Assembly (NCBI GenBank): GCA_033763635.1
Contig: JANRKG010000353.1
Span: 1 to 13,935, forward strand
Length of the DNA stretch: 13,935 nucleotides
Direction: 5' to 3'
DNA from: JANRKG01 sp033763635
GTDB taxonomy: Bacteria > Cyanobacteriota > Cyanobacteriia > GCF-001939115
Below are positions 1 to 7,211 of this stretch, piece after piece. A program made the translations under genes and the position numbers. The stretch's first letter is position 1; each line of letters begins with the position of its first letter. The notes below the pieces were generated by a model that was not told the DNA's origin, searched no databases, and saw nothing but the letters and a program-made list of their open reading frames with translations.

Positions 1-1191
1 CTGGGCGATCTTCTGGGCCATTTCTTCTGAGTTCAGGGGATCAACCAGCAGAGCAGCATCCCCAACCACTTCTGGAATGGAGGTAGTATTGGCAGCAATG
101 ACTGGAACACCACATTGCATCGCTTCTAAGGGAGGTAGCCCAAACCCCTCGTAGAGGGACGGAAACACGAACAGGGATGCAGCCGAGTAGATGGCACTGA
201 GGTCGGTTTCAGCCACATGCCCCGTAAAGACAATGCGATTGCTGAGATGGGCAGATGCTCTGGCAGCAGCAAAGATGTCATCATACATCCACCCCTTTGC
301 CCCGACCAAAACGAGGGGGCAGTCGAGGGAGGGGGCGAGGGTTTGGAGGCGATCGAATGCCCGGATCAGCGTCACTAGATTCTTACGAGGCTGGAAGGTT
401 CCCAAACTCAGGATGTAATCTCCATCAGGAATCCCGTATCGCTGCCGGACCTCAGACAAAACCTGTGCATCGGTGACAGGCTGAAATTGGGAACTGACGG
501 CTAACGGACTCACGGAAACTCGATCGGATGTCATCCCGGTATACTGGCAGAACTGCTGACGGGTAAACTCAGAGATGCAAATGACCCAGTCCCGTTCAAG
601 ATGAATGCTCTCTAAAATTGTCTGAAAAAATACCTTCATGGCATCCCCAACAAACTCCGATGCCAGCACGGGAATCATGTCATAGATGGTTATCACCCTT
701 TGCACTGGCCCTGTCAGGGAGATAGGCGGCAGTTTCGCAAAAGTTGAGTGATACACATCAAATTGTTGGGGTTGGAAACCAGGATAGAGATCAACCCGTT
801 GCAGTTGGGAAAGTAATCGCCTGAGGATACGGAATACCAGGCGTGGAGGCCAGGGTGCTTGTGGAAAGGTGTTAGAGAAACAGGTTTGATAGACCCATTG
901 GTACAGGGAAAGCAGATGGAGACGGCTTCCAAACGGCGGAGCAAAGCGACACCCAAAGCGATCGGCGTGATCGTTGACATAGGCCCAGTAATTCAGTGCC
1001 CGGTAGAGGGGATCATCCTCCTGTTGGAAGTCCTGCCCCAGACGCACTGCTGTGACTGCCAAATCAGAACGACGACTCAATTCTGCCAGCACTTCTTCCG
1101 TAACCCGTAACACCCCTGAACTTTCCTGAATGGCAGAGTCATAAAAACGAACTGGGATAGAGATGTCATAGGCGACTCGAAGCATCGTCAT
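1..1191 (-). CDS. GT4 glycosyltransferase, 3' end cut off by window edge
   Basis: Seen: an open frame of 397 codons runs from ATG at 1191 to the left edge without a stop. The N-terminus reads MTMLRVAYDIS, close to the neighbouring gene's MTIRVAYDIS. Motifs are VYHSTF (146-151), TIYDMIP (168-174), LGTFQPRKNL (263-272, the usual donor-phosphate loop) and SLYEGFGLPPLEAMQCG (345-361), which holds the E-x7-E pair E348/E356 of retaining GT-B enzymes. Family knowledge: such GT4 proteins transfer a sugar from a nucleotide donor to a glycan acceptor in the cytoplasm. Donor and acceptor cannot be told here. The ATG overlaps the previous gene's TGA by one base (TGATG), and AAAGGA lies 8 bases before it, which supports this start over the ATG at 1185. 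Compared with its paralogues (about 440 aa), only the last 45 or so residues are missing. It is the third of three tandem GT4 paralogues. Confidence 0.93.
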   Translation of the reverse strand, partial: MTMLRVAYDISIPVRFYDSAIQESSGVLRVTEEVLAELSRRSDLAVTAVRLGQDFQQEDDPLYRALNYWAYVNDHADRFGCRFAPPFGSRLHLLSLYQWVYQTCFSNTFPQAPWPPRLVFRILRRLLSQLQRVDLYPGFQPQQFDVYHSTFAKLPPISLTGPVQRVITIYDMIPVLASEFVGDAMKVFFQTILESIHLERDWVICISEFTRQQFCQYTGMTSDRVSVSPLAVSSQFQPVTDAQVLSEVRQRYGIPDGDYILSLGTFQPRKNLVTLIRAFDRLQTLAPSLDCPLVLVGAKGWMYDDIFAAARASAHLSNRIVFTGHVAETDLSAIYSAASLFVFPSLYEGFGLPPLEAMQCGVPVIAANTTSIPEVVGDAALLVDPLNSEEMAQKIAQ

Positions 1192-2516
1192 CAAACGATT
1201 CCTTTACGGTGCAGAGCAGTGGTGTAGGCTACCATTGTTTGTTCAAAGCAGCGGTTCCAACTAAATTTCTGAGCTTGTTGTAGGGATTGTTGGGATAACT
1301 CACGACGCAAATCCGTATCTTGATACAGCCGCAGGAGAGCCTGACACCACCCATCCAGGTCATTGGGGGACAGGGTGATTCCAGCCGTCCCGACGACCTC
1401 TGGTAACGATGAAGTATTGGATGTAATCACCGGAACTCCACACTGCATCGCTTCGAGCGGAGGCAGTCCAAACCCCTCATAAAAAGACGGATAGACAAAC
1501 CCGATCGCTCCACTATACAGCGCTGCCAGGTCTGCATTTTCGACATAGCCCGTCAGAATCACCCGGTCCTGTAAGTGAGATGCTGCTGCCAATTCCAGGA
1601 TATCGGCATATTTCCAGCCCTGTTGCCCGACTAAAACTAAGGAAAGATCTTTGATGTTTTCCTGTTCGATGAGTTGAACAAAGGCTCGAATAATCTGACT
1701 GATATTCTTGCGAGGTTCAAGGGTGCTCAAGCTTAAAAAATAGGGCCGATCGGGAATCTGGTATTTGGTTTTGACCGTTTGAATCTGAGCCGGATCTAAA
1801 CAGGGATAAAAGAGTTCAGAGGCCCCGAGTGGGGTTACAAAAACACGATTGGGGTCTAAATCCGGGCGATACTCACACAAATCATTTTTGGTGGATTGGG
1901 AAATACATAAAACCCAATCTTGAGGTTTCAGGCTTGCCAGAACTGCCTTTAAAACAACATCATCATTCGCCTGAAAAAAGTGAGGATACAGGATGGGAAT
2001 GAGATCGTAGAGGGTTAATACACACTGTAGGTTTGGATAGTCCCTCACCCGATCGGGAAATGGATAGAACGTAGAATGATACAGGTCAGCCCACCGGAGG
2101 CTGGCAGGGTCCAAGGGGTTCAGAGCCATCATGGAACGGTATGCCAAAAACAGGGGTTTGCGGAGGAGTTTGAGCAACCATTGTTGACCATTGTTGGCTT
2201 GATCAATTCGTTGGTTGATGGCAACCAGGCTCTGGGAAACGGGCTGATCCCACACCTCACTGGCCCATTTTTGAATCGCATGATAGGGAAGGGCAATTTT
2301 CCCTAAATCATTGGATTGGGATTGGAGATAGGCGATCGACTGGCGAAGAAGTTCAAAAGAAGCACCCGCAGAAAACTTTAGTTCACAGTCTGGTGATTGA
2401 ACGAGGTAGTGAGCTAAAGTTTCAACCACTCGGTACACTCCCGCGCGGCAGATGGGATTGCTGTGACCCAAGCCTAGAACCGAGATATCATACAAAACCT
2501 TTGGCTGATCCTTCAT
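1191..2516 (-). CDS. GT4 family glycosyltransferase (middle of three tandem paralogues)
   Basis: Seen: 441 aa from ATG at 2516 (MKDQPKVLYDIS). The frame stays open 21 codons further upstream, but that part lies inside the previous gene and does not resemble the family start. The ATG overlaps the previous TAA by one base (TAATG). Motifs are LYHSTFYPFP (145-154), TLYDLIP (168-174), LSTLEPRKNI (263-272), LVLVGQQGWKY (293-303) and SFYEGFGLPPLEAMQCG (344-360) with E347 and E355 as the E-x7-E pair. Family knowledge: a retaining GT-B fold enzyme using a nucleotide-sugar donor. No signal peptide or membrane segment is evident, so it is inferred to be cytosolic or peripheral. The N-terminal acceptor-side half (about 40-140) differs clearly from its two paralogues while the C-terminal donor half is close, which suggests a different acceptor. 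The exact sugar is unknown. Confidence 0.93.
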   Translation of the reverse strand: MKDQPKVLYDISVLGLGHSNPICRAGVYRVVETLAHYLVQSPDCELKFSAGASFELLRQSIAYLQSQSNDLGKIALPYHAIQKWASEVWDQPVSQSLVAINQRIDQANNGQQWLLKLLRKPLFLAYRSMMALNPLDPASLRWADLYHSTFYPFPDRVRDYPNLQCVLTLYDLIPILYPHFFQANDDVVLKAVLASLKPQDWVLCISQSTKNDLCEYRPDLDPNRVFVTPLGASELFYPCLDPAQIQTVKTKYQIPDRPYFLSLSTLEPRKNISQIIRAFVQLIEQENIKDLSLVLVGQQGWKYADILELAAASHLQDRVILTGYVENADLAALYSGAIGFVYPSFYEGFGLPPLEAMQCGVPVITSNTSSLPEVVGTAGITLSPNDLDGWCQALLRLYQDTDLRRELSQQSLQQAQKFSWNRCFEQTMVAYTTALHRKGIV

Positions 2517-3835
2517 TACCCTGCTGCTGCCATCGCCTGCTGATAAGTTTGGATGACGCGATCGGCACAATGTTGCCAACTAAATTGATGAGACCGCTCC
2601 CGACCCCGCCGCCCCAACTCCTGAGCCAGGGCTGAATCGGTTAAGATCGTGAGCATCGCCTGACAGAGTTGATCCGCATCCCTTGGATCAATCAAGAGAG
2701 CTGCATCCCCCATCACTTCAGGCAAAGAGGTGACATTGGAGGAGATGACTGGAGTTCCACACTGCATCGCTTCCAGCGCAGGCAATCCAAACCCTTCATA
2801 AAGGGAAGGCAGAATAAAGGCTCGTGCGCCACTGTAAATTTCACTAATATCGCAATCGGGAATGTGACCCGTCATGATGACCCGCGATCGGATCTCTGGC
2901 GTGAGTGACTCGACAGTCGCAAAGATTTCGTCGTACATCCAGCCCTTATGCCCAACCAGCAGCAAGTTTACGTCCAGACTGGGCTGCTCTTGAATCAGAC
3001 GGATAAAGCAACGAATGAGATGGACAAGATTCTTTCGGGGCTGGAGGGTTGCCAAACACAGAAAATATTCCCCCTCTGGAATATCGTAACGATGACGAGC
3101 CGCCTGGATTCGTTCTGGATCTTCAATCGGGTAGAAATGGTCCGCTGCTGCCAGGGGAGCCACAATCACCCGATCGGGTGAGACCTTCAGATACTCACAA
3201 AATTCCTGCTTCGTGTGTTCAGAAATTGCCACCAGCCAATCCCGATGGATATCAATACTGTCAAGAATTTTTTGAAAAGCCTGCGTCATGTGGGGAGCCA
3301 CCAGATGGGGAGCCACAACAGGGATCAGGTCATAAACAGTCAATACGCGAATCGTTTGGCCTGTGAGTTCTCTGGGGGGCAACTGCAAAAACGTGGAATG
3401 GAAGATGTCGTAGCGATCGGCCCGAAAGGCTTTGTAGAGGTCGATTGATTGAAGAAGCGAGAGTACCTTTCGCATTCCACGTAGGTAGAGCGATCGGGGG
3501 GATCGGGAAGCCAGTTTTTCAAAAGCTGGGGCATAGCGACCCAAGTAGACTTGCTTGTATAGATTCACTAATCCCAAACGGCTGGCAAAAGGATCTTCGA
3601 ACGGCAACTGAAAGGTGTTGCGGTCCTCCAGGTAAAAGTAGTAGCGCAGGGTTTCATACACCCGATCCCCCTCCATCTCCTCACACAGTCTGCACAGGGT
3701 CAGGTCAATCTCAGGGTGAGTCACCATCTGATGAAGGACCTCCTCCGTCACTCGGAAAATGCCAAACTTTTCCAGCTTGTGCCGGAAGTAGAATCTGCAA
3801 AGCATAGAGATGTCGTAGGCAACCCGAATGGTCAT
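2516..3835 (-). CDS. GT4 family glycosyltransferase (first of three tandem paralogues)
   Basis: Seen: 439 aa starting with ATG at 3835 (MTIRVAYDISML), 27 bases after the stop of the GT2 gene upstream; no strong ribosome binding site is visible. Motifs are IFHSTFLQLPP (144-154), TVYDLIP (166-172), LATLQPRKNL (261-270), LLVGHKGWMYDEI (292-304) and SLYEGFGLPALEAMQCG (344-360) with E347/E355. Family knowledge: GT-B fold, retaining transfer from a nucleotide sugar. It resembles the truncated gene at the left edge more than the middle paralogue (for example RVTEEVL near residue 28 and the KGWMYD loop in both), so those two look like the closest pair. It ends in TAA overlapping the next ATG. Cytosolic by absence of membrane segments. 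Substrates are not predictable. Confidence 0.93.
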   Translation of the reverse strand: MTIRVAYDISMLCRFYFRHKLEKFGIFRVTEEVLHQMVTHPEIDLTLCRLCEEMEGDRVYETLRYYFYLEDRNTFQLPFEDPFASRLGLVNLYKQVYLGRYAPAFEKLASRSPRSLYLRGMRKVLSLLQSIDLYKAFRADRYDIFHSTFLQLPPRELTGQTIRVLTVYDLIPVVAPHLVAPHMTQAFQKILDSIDIHRDWLVAISEHTKQEFCEYLKVSPDRVIVAPLAAADHFYPIEDPERIQAARHRYDIPEGEYFLCLATLQPRKNLVHLIRCFIRLIQEQPSLDVNLLLVGHKGWMYDEIFATVESLTPEIRSRVIMTGHIPDCDISEIYSGARAFILPSLYEGFGLPALEAMQCGTPVISSNVTSLPEVMGDAALLIDPRDADQLCQAMLTILTDSALAQELGRRGRERSHQFSWQHCADRVIQTYQQAMAAAG

Positions 3836-3862
3836 GGAGACTGTTTTTCCAACCGAAAGAAC

Positions 3863-4939
3863 TTAAGGACGATTACGGAACAGGTTTTTAATTTTCCTCT
3901 TGAACCATAGGAAGTTTGTTGTCCACCAGAGCATGAACAATTGTCCAACTATCTCAGACGGCATTGACCGTTGCCACCGCCAGAACGCCCATAGGCTATG
4001 GGTCAGAAATCGATTCACGAACTTTTGCTTGGGATCAGCCCCCGCATAGTCCAGAACCAGACAGGCCGTAAACGGACGGATCGATCTTTCAATTAATAAA
4101 GGATCTTGTGGTCCTTGGCAAGGATGGGTCGGCAGGAGGTGATCCAGCCACATCAGGGGCAGCATTTGACGTTGCACAGGATGCCAGAGGGGTTTACAAA
4201 AAGCACCAAAGGCTTCCTCTGCTTTCACATGGGCATATTCAAAAAGCCATTTTTCGGAAATTGTCCCAAATTTTTGAACCAACATCTTGTTGATCTCAAT
4301 CCGCACCTGGAGCCGCTGAGAGAGGGTTTTGGTGTCTAAATAGAGCCTGGACCCAGCCAACTTACGGGGCAGATAATAAAACTCGATCGTTTGTCCCCAA
4401 CGAAGCCAGAGTTCATAATCCATACAGTAACGGAGGGTCGAGTTCAATAAGCCTAACTTTTGAACCCACGATCGCCGAAAGAAAACGGCGGGCTGGCAGA
4501 TGTAGCAAGATTCTCGGAGGCGGTCGTAGTTCCAGGGTTCCGTCGGGTACTCCTCAAAAACCCGCCCCTCTTCATCGAGATGGTCTGCCGCTCCATAGAC
4601 CACCTGTACCTCTGGGTAGGCCGCAAACACGCCCTGTACCGTTGCCAGGGCACCCGGATAGTAGACATCATCGGAGTTGAGCCAGCCAATAATCTCGTAG
4701 CTTGTCAAAGCAATCCCTTTGTTGACCGCATCCGCCTGTCCGTCATCGGGTTCGGAGACCCAGCGGAGGCGATCGCGATACGGTTGCACTATTTTTTCTG
4801 TCTGGTCCGTACTGCCCCCGTCACAAATGACATATTCCAAATCTTCAGGCTGCAAGGTTTGGGCCAGAACACTTTGAATGGTTGCCTCAATAAACGGCCC
4901 TTGGTTAAAAGAAGGGGTAATGATACTAAATCGCAGCAT
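3863..4939 (-). CDS. GT2 family glycosyltransferase with aromatic, basic C-terminal tail
   Basis: Seen: 358 aa from ATG at 4939 (MLRFSIITPSFNQG). The open frame extends 47 codons upstream into the previous gene, but that part is unlike the family, and the chosen ATG lies 11 bases after the preceding TAG. The GT-A domain has ITPSFNQGPFIEATIQSVL (7-25), ICDGGSTDQT (38-47), WVSEPDDGQADA (60-71), WLNSDDVYYP (86-95, where NSDD is the metal and nucleotide binding DxD-type motif) and YELWLR (175-180), the usual late acidic motif with D174. Family knowledge: an inverting transferase using a nucleotide sugar. Residues 311-358 are rich in Trp, Phe and Arg/Lys and probably form an amphipathic membrane-contact segment. 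It is a likely paralogue of the GT2 at 6330-7211. Acceptor and donor unknown. Confidence 0.92.
   Translation of the reverse strand: MLRFSIITPSFNQGPFIEATIQSVLAQTLQPEDLEYVICDGGSTDQTEKIVQPYRDRLRWVSEPDDGQADAVNKGIALTSYEIIGWLNSDDVYYPGALATVQGVFAAYPEVQVVYGAADHLDEEGRVFEEYPTEPWNYDRLRESCYICQPAVFFRRSWVQKLGLLNSTLRYCMDYELWLRWGQTIEFYYLPRKLAGSRLYLDTKTLSQRLQVRIEINKMLVQKFGTISEKWLFEYAHVKAEEAFGAFCKPLWHPVQRQMLPLMWLDHLLPTHPCQGPQDPLLIERSIRPFTACLVLDYAGADPKQKFVNRFLTHSLWAFWRWQRSMPSEIVGQLFMLWWTTNFLWFKRKIKNLFRNRP
4769..4776. repeat. HIP1 octamer
   Basis: The perfect palindrome GCGATCGC lies inside the second GT2 gene. This word is strongly over-represented in many cyanobacterial genomes. Numerous one-base variants (such as GCGATCGT) occur across the window. 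Confidence 0.85.
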
Positions 4940-4950
4940 AGCACCCGATT

Positions 4951-6333
4951 CTACTTCAGTACGGTTAGTTGAGAACGCTGCAAGATTTCCGAGTACCACT
5001 CCAGATAGCGATCGACCATCAATTCCTGATCGAAGTGATGCCGAGCGCGATCGGCAGCGGCAACGCTCATCTGTTGCCACAACTCAGGGTCTTCTAGCAA
5101 GCGTTGAATCTGGAATGCCATTGCTGCCGCGTCTCCTGGAGGCACCAAAAATCCAGTCTTTTCCACCGTAACTTGCTCTGGAATACCACCGACTCCGGTG
5201 GCAACGACAGGTAAGCCACAGGCCAAAGCTTCTAAAACCGTGTTGGGAAAGGTATCGGCTTTGGCAGCATGTAGATAGACATCCGCAGTTTGATAAATCT
5301 GGGCGATACGGGATGGATCACTGAAGTGACCAAGGGAACGAATTTCTACCTGCCCGACCCGTTTTGCAAAAGTTTCATCCCCCAGGGTCAAACAGAGGAG
5401 TGGAGCAGTCGTGAACTGGCTTGAGAGACGGGCAATGGCCGCTTCCAACATGGCATAGTCCTTCCAGGGATTCGTTCGGATGTAATTCGCGACAAACAAC
5501 AGCACCTTTGTATCTTGCGGAATGCCAAGGGCTGCCCGAAGTACCTGACGATCGCTCGGTTCTACGGCTTTGAAGCAGGTCAAATCCATCCCATTCGGAA
5601 TCACCCGTGCTTCAACCACTCCAGCCCAAAGCATTGATTGTTCTACTTTCTGCATCAACCAGTGGGAAGGAGTTGCGACATAAAGACGGCTTTTTTGATA
5701 GATGGCCCGCTTCTGCTTCCAGTTTCGGGCGGTACCATCCCGTTGGATACTGGGGGGAATCGTCAAGTCGGGGCATTGGCCACAGCCTGTTTGCCAACGA
5801 TCGCAGGTGAACGAATGGGCACAATGCCCGCTGAGTAACCAGGCATCGTGCAGAGTCAGCACAGTGGGTACTGCATGACTCAAGGGTGCCAAAAAACGCA
5901 GGTCAAAGTACCCTCCCTCCTTGAGTTCACTCCCATGTAAGTTATGGCAATGGACAATCTCAGGGATCTGGGGGCATCGCTTCAGCAGTTGCCGACTTGC
6001 CGGGTAGGCGAAAAACTCCCAGCCCAGTTGGTGATGGAGAGTTCGCAGCGGTTGGGTGAGAACCGGGGATTTCAGCAATTGGTGGAACCGACCCGATCCT
6101 TTGAACCGCCCTACAAACGGGGCATAGGCTTGCTCAAACCGCTGGCACATTTGAAACCAAGCACTTTGATTGTCGGTAGTGGGGAATCGCAACACCGCTG
6201 GAGTGGAAAGGCATGGCTCCCCTACTGCGAACCATGCCTGGTGGCCCCGTTGCTGATACCCTTCCAATAACTGACGGGTAATTTTAGCAGCTCCTCCCCG
6301 ACCATCCGTTGTGTTAACCTGTAGGATCTTCAT
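4951..6333 (-). CDS. GT4 family glycosyltransferase with cysteine motif (WcaC-like class)
   Basis: Seen: 460 aa from ATG at 6333; MKILQVNTTDGRGGAAK is a typical N-terminal glycine loop of the GT-B fold. The ATG sits inside an ATGA overlap with the previous gene's TGA (4 bases). Motifs are IVHCHNLHG (126-134), TLHDAWLLSGHCAH (160-173), then C177, C184 and C187 in CDRWQTGCGQCP. Further on come VIPNGMD (244-250), WKDY (290-293) and DTFPNTVLEALACGLPVV (360-377). The last motif carries D360 and E368 in the place of the usual E-x7-E, so the first acid is Asp rather than Glu. Family knowledge: the HDxW...GHC...C...GC..CP pattern is shared with colanic-acid-type transferases related to WcaC. No membrane segment is seen. 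It is not a close relative of the three tandem GT4 genes downstream. The donor sugar is not predictable. Confidence 0.92.
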   Translation of the reverse strand: MKILQVNTTDGRGGAAKITRQLLEGYQQRGHQAWFAVGEPCLSTPAVLRFPTTDNQSAWFQMCQRFEQAYAPFVGRFKGSGRFHQLLKSPVLTQPLRTLHHQLGWEFFAYPASRQLLKRCPQIPEIVHCHNLHGSELKEGGYFDLRFLAPLSHAVPTVLTLHDAWLLSGHCAHSFTCDRWQTGCGQCPDLTIPPSIQRDGTARNWKQKRAIYQKSRLYVATPSHWLMQKVEQSMLWAGVVEARVIPNGMDLTCFKAVEPSDRQVLRAALGIPQDTKVLLFVANYIRTNPWKDYAMLEAAIARLSSQFTTAPLLCLTLGDETFAKRVGQVEIRSLGHFSDPSRIAQIYQTADVYLHAAKADTFPNTVLEALACGLPVVATGVGGIPEQVTVEKTGFLVPPGDAAAMAFQIQRLLEDPELWQQMSVAAADRARHHFDQELMVDRYLEWYSEILQRSQLTVLK

Positions 6334-7211
6334 ACCCAGCGAATCTCAATCTGCCAACCTTCTAAGTTGGTCCGGTAGATACAGAAGTGGCGGAGATGGA
6401 TGAGACCCAGATAAACAGCCATGCGGAACGGAACATAGGGCCGCAGATGGCGGTGTAGAAAAGATTCCAGGGAGGTATAGGGCTGGCGATCGTAGCGACT
6501 GAGTACCTGTTTTGCCTCATCAATATATTGCTGAAACTTCTGTTTAGATTTTTGCTGCTCGTGGGAGCGGAACTGAGCAAGGGGAGTGCTCACCCCATAG
6601 AGTTCTGCCTGTTGATAAAACCTGGCCCACAGTTCAAAATCCCCTGCAAGCGACAGGGAAGGGTCCAGGTAAGCACCCGCCCGATCCCACAGGCTCCTCC
6701 GCCAGAACGTGGCTTCCTGCATGATAAAGCCTGTTGCGTACCACTGGTTGGGAACTGCTAAGTTCTCCCCCCGAAAGAAAGGACGACGAGCAAACCCTGG
6801 CAATTCCTGGGCATAGACTGGAACGCCCCGTTTGTCCATGACCAGATGATGGAGGGTAGTCAACCATTCAACCTGAGGAAATTGGGTAAAGATCTCTGCG
6901 ACAACCTGGAGGGTCCAGGGCAAATACTGGTCGTCGGAATTTAACCAGGCCATGATATCGCCCGTCGTTTTGGAAAACCCCTTGTGAATTGCAGCATACT
7001 GGCCTCCGTCCGGTTCGCTCACCCAGGCGGTCAGTTGGCGATCGTAGCGCTGCAAAATTTCGAGACTTCCATCGGCGGAACCTCCATCCATCACAATGTA
7101 TTCCAGGTCGGGATAGTTTTGGTTCAAGACCGACTGAAGGGTAGCCTCTAGAAACGCACCTTGATTATAGGAAGGGGTAACGATCGAAATCCTGGGCAAT
7201 TTTTCAGGCAT
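6330..7211 (-). CDS. GT2 family glycosyltransferase
   Basis: Seen: 293 aa from ATG at 7211 (MPEKLPRISIVTPSYNQG). The frame is open for 65 more codons upstream, but these lie in the deacetylase gene and are not GT-like. The chosen start overlaps that gene's TGA by 8 bases, and GGGAG lies upstream of the ATG. Motifs are VTPSYNQGAFLEATLQSVL (11-29), VMDGGSADGS (40-49), WVSEPDGGQYAA (63-74), WLNSDDQYLP (89-98, DxD-type metal site), GFIMQEATFWRR (161-172) and DFELWARF (191-198). Family knowledge: GT-A fold inverting glycosyltransferase of the short WcaA-like type, cytosolic or membrane-associated. It shares motif spacing with the GT2 at 3863-4939, suggesting duplication. It ends with TGA overlapping the next gene's ATG. 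Confidence 0.92.
   Translation of the reverse strand: MPEKLPRISIVTPSYNQGAFLEATLQSVLNQNYPDLEYIVMDGGSADGSLEILQRYDRQLTAWVSEPDGGQYAAIHKGFSKTTGDIMAWLNSDDQYLPWTLQVVAEIFTQFPQVEWLTTLHHLVMDKRGVPVYAQELPGFARRPFFRGENLAVPNQWYATGFIMQEATFWRRSLWDRAGAYLDPSLSLAGDFELWARFYQQAELYGVSTPLAQFRSHEQQKSKQKFQQYIDEAKQVLSRYDRQPYTSLESFLHRHLRPYVPFRMAVYLGLIHLRHFCIYRTNLEGWQIEIRWV

Noticed and set aside
2517..2579. 21-codon extension of the middle GT4
   Set aside because: It overlaps the previous gene. The TAATG overlap with MKDQPKVLYDIS is the expected arrangement.
191..4972. Many plus-strand open frames of 60-170 codons across the operon
   Set aside because: They are antisense to well-supported glycosyltransferase genes, have low-complexity or arginine- and proline-rich translations, and no recognisable domain.
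4940..5080. 47-codon N-terminal extension of the GT2 at 3863-4939
   Set aside because: It lies wholly inside the preceding GT4 gene in another frame, is arginine- and serine-rich and unlike a GT2 N-terminus. ATG 4939 gives the family start MLRFSIITPSFNQG.
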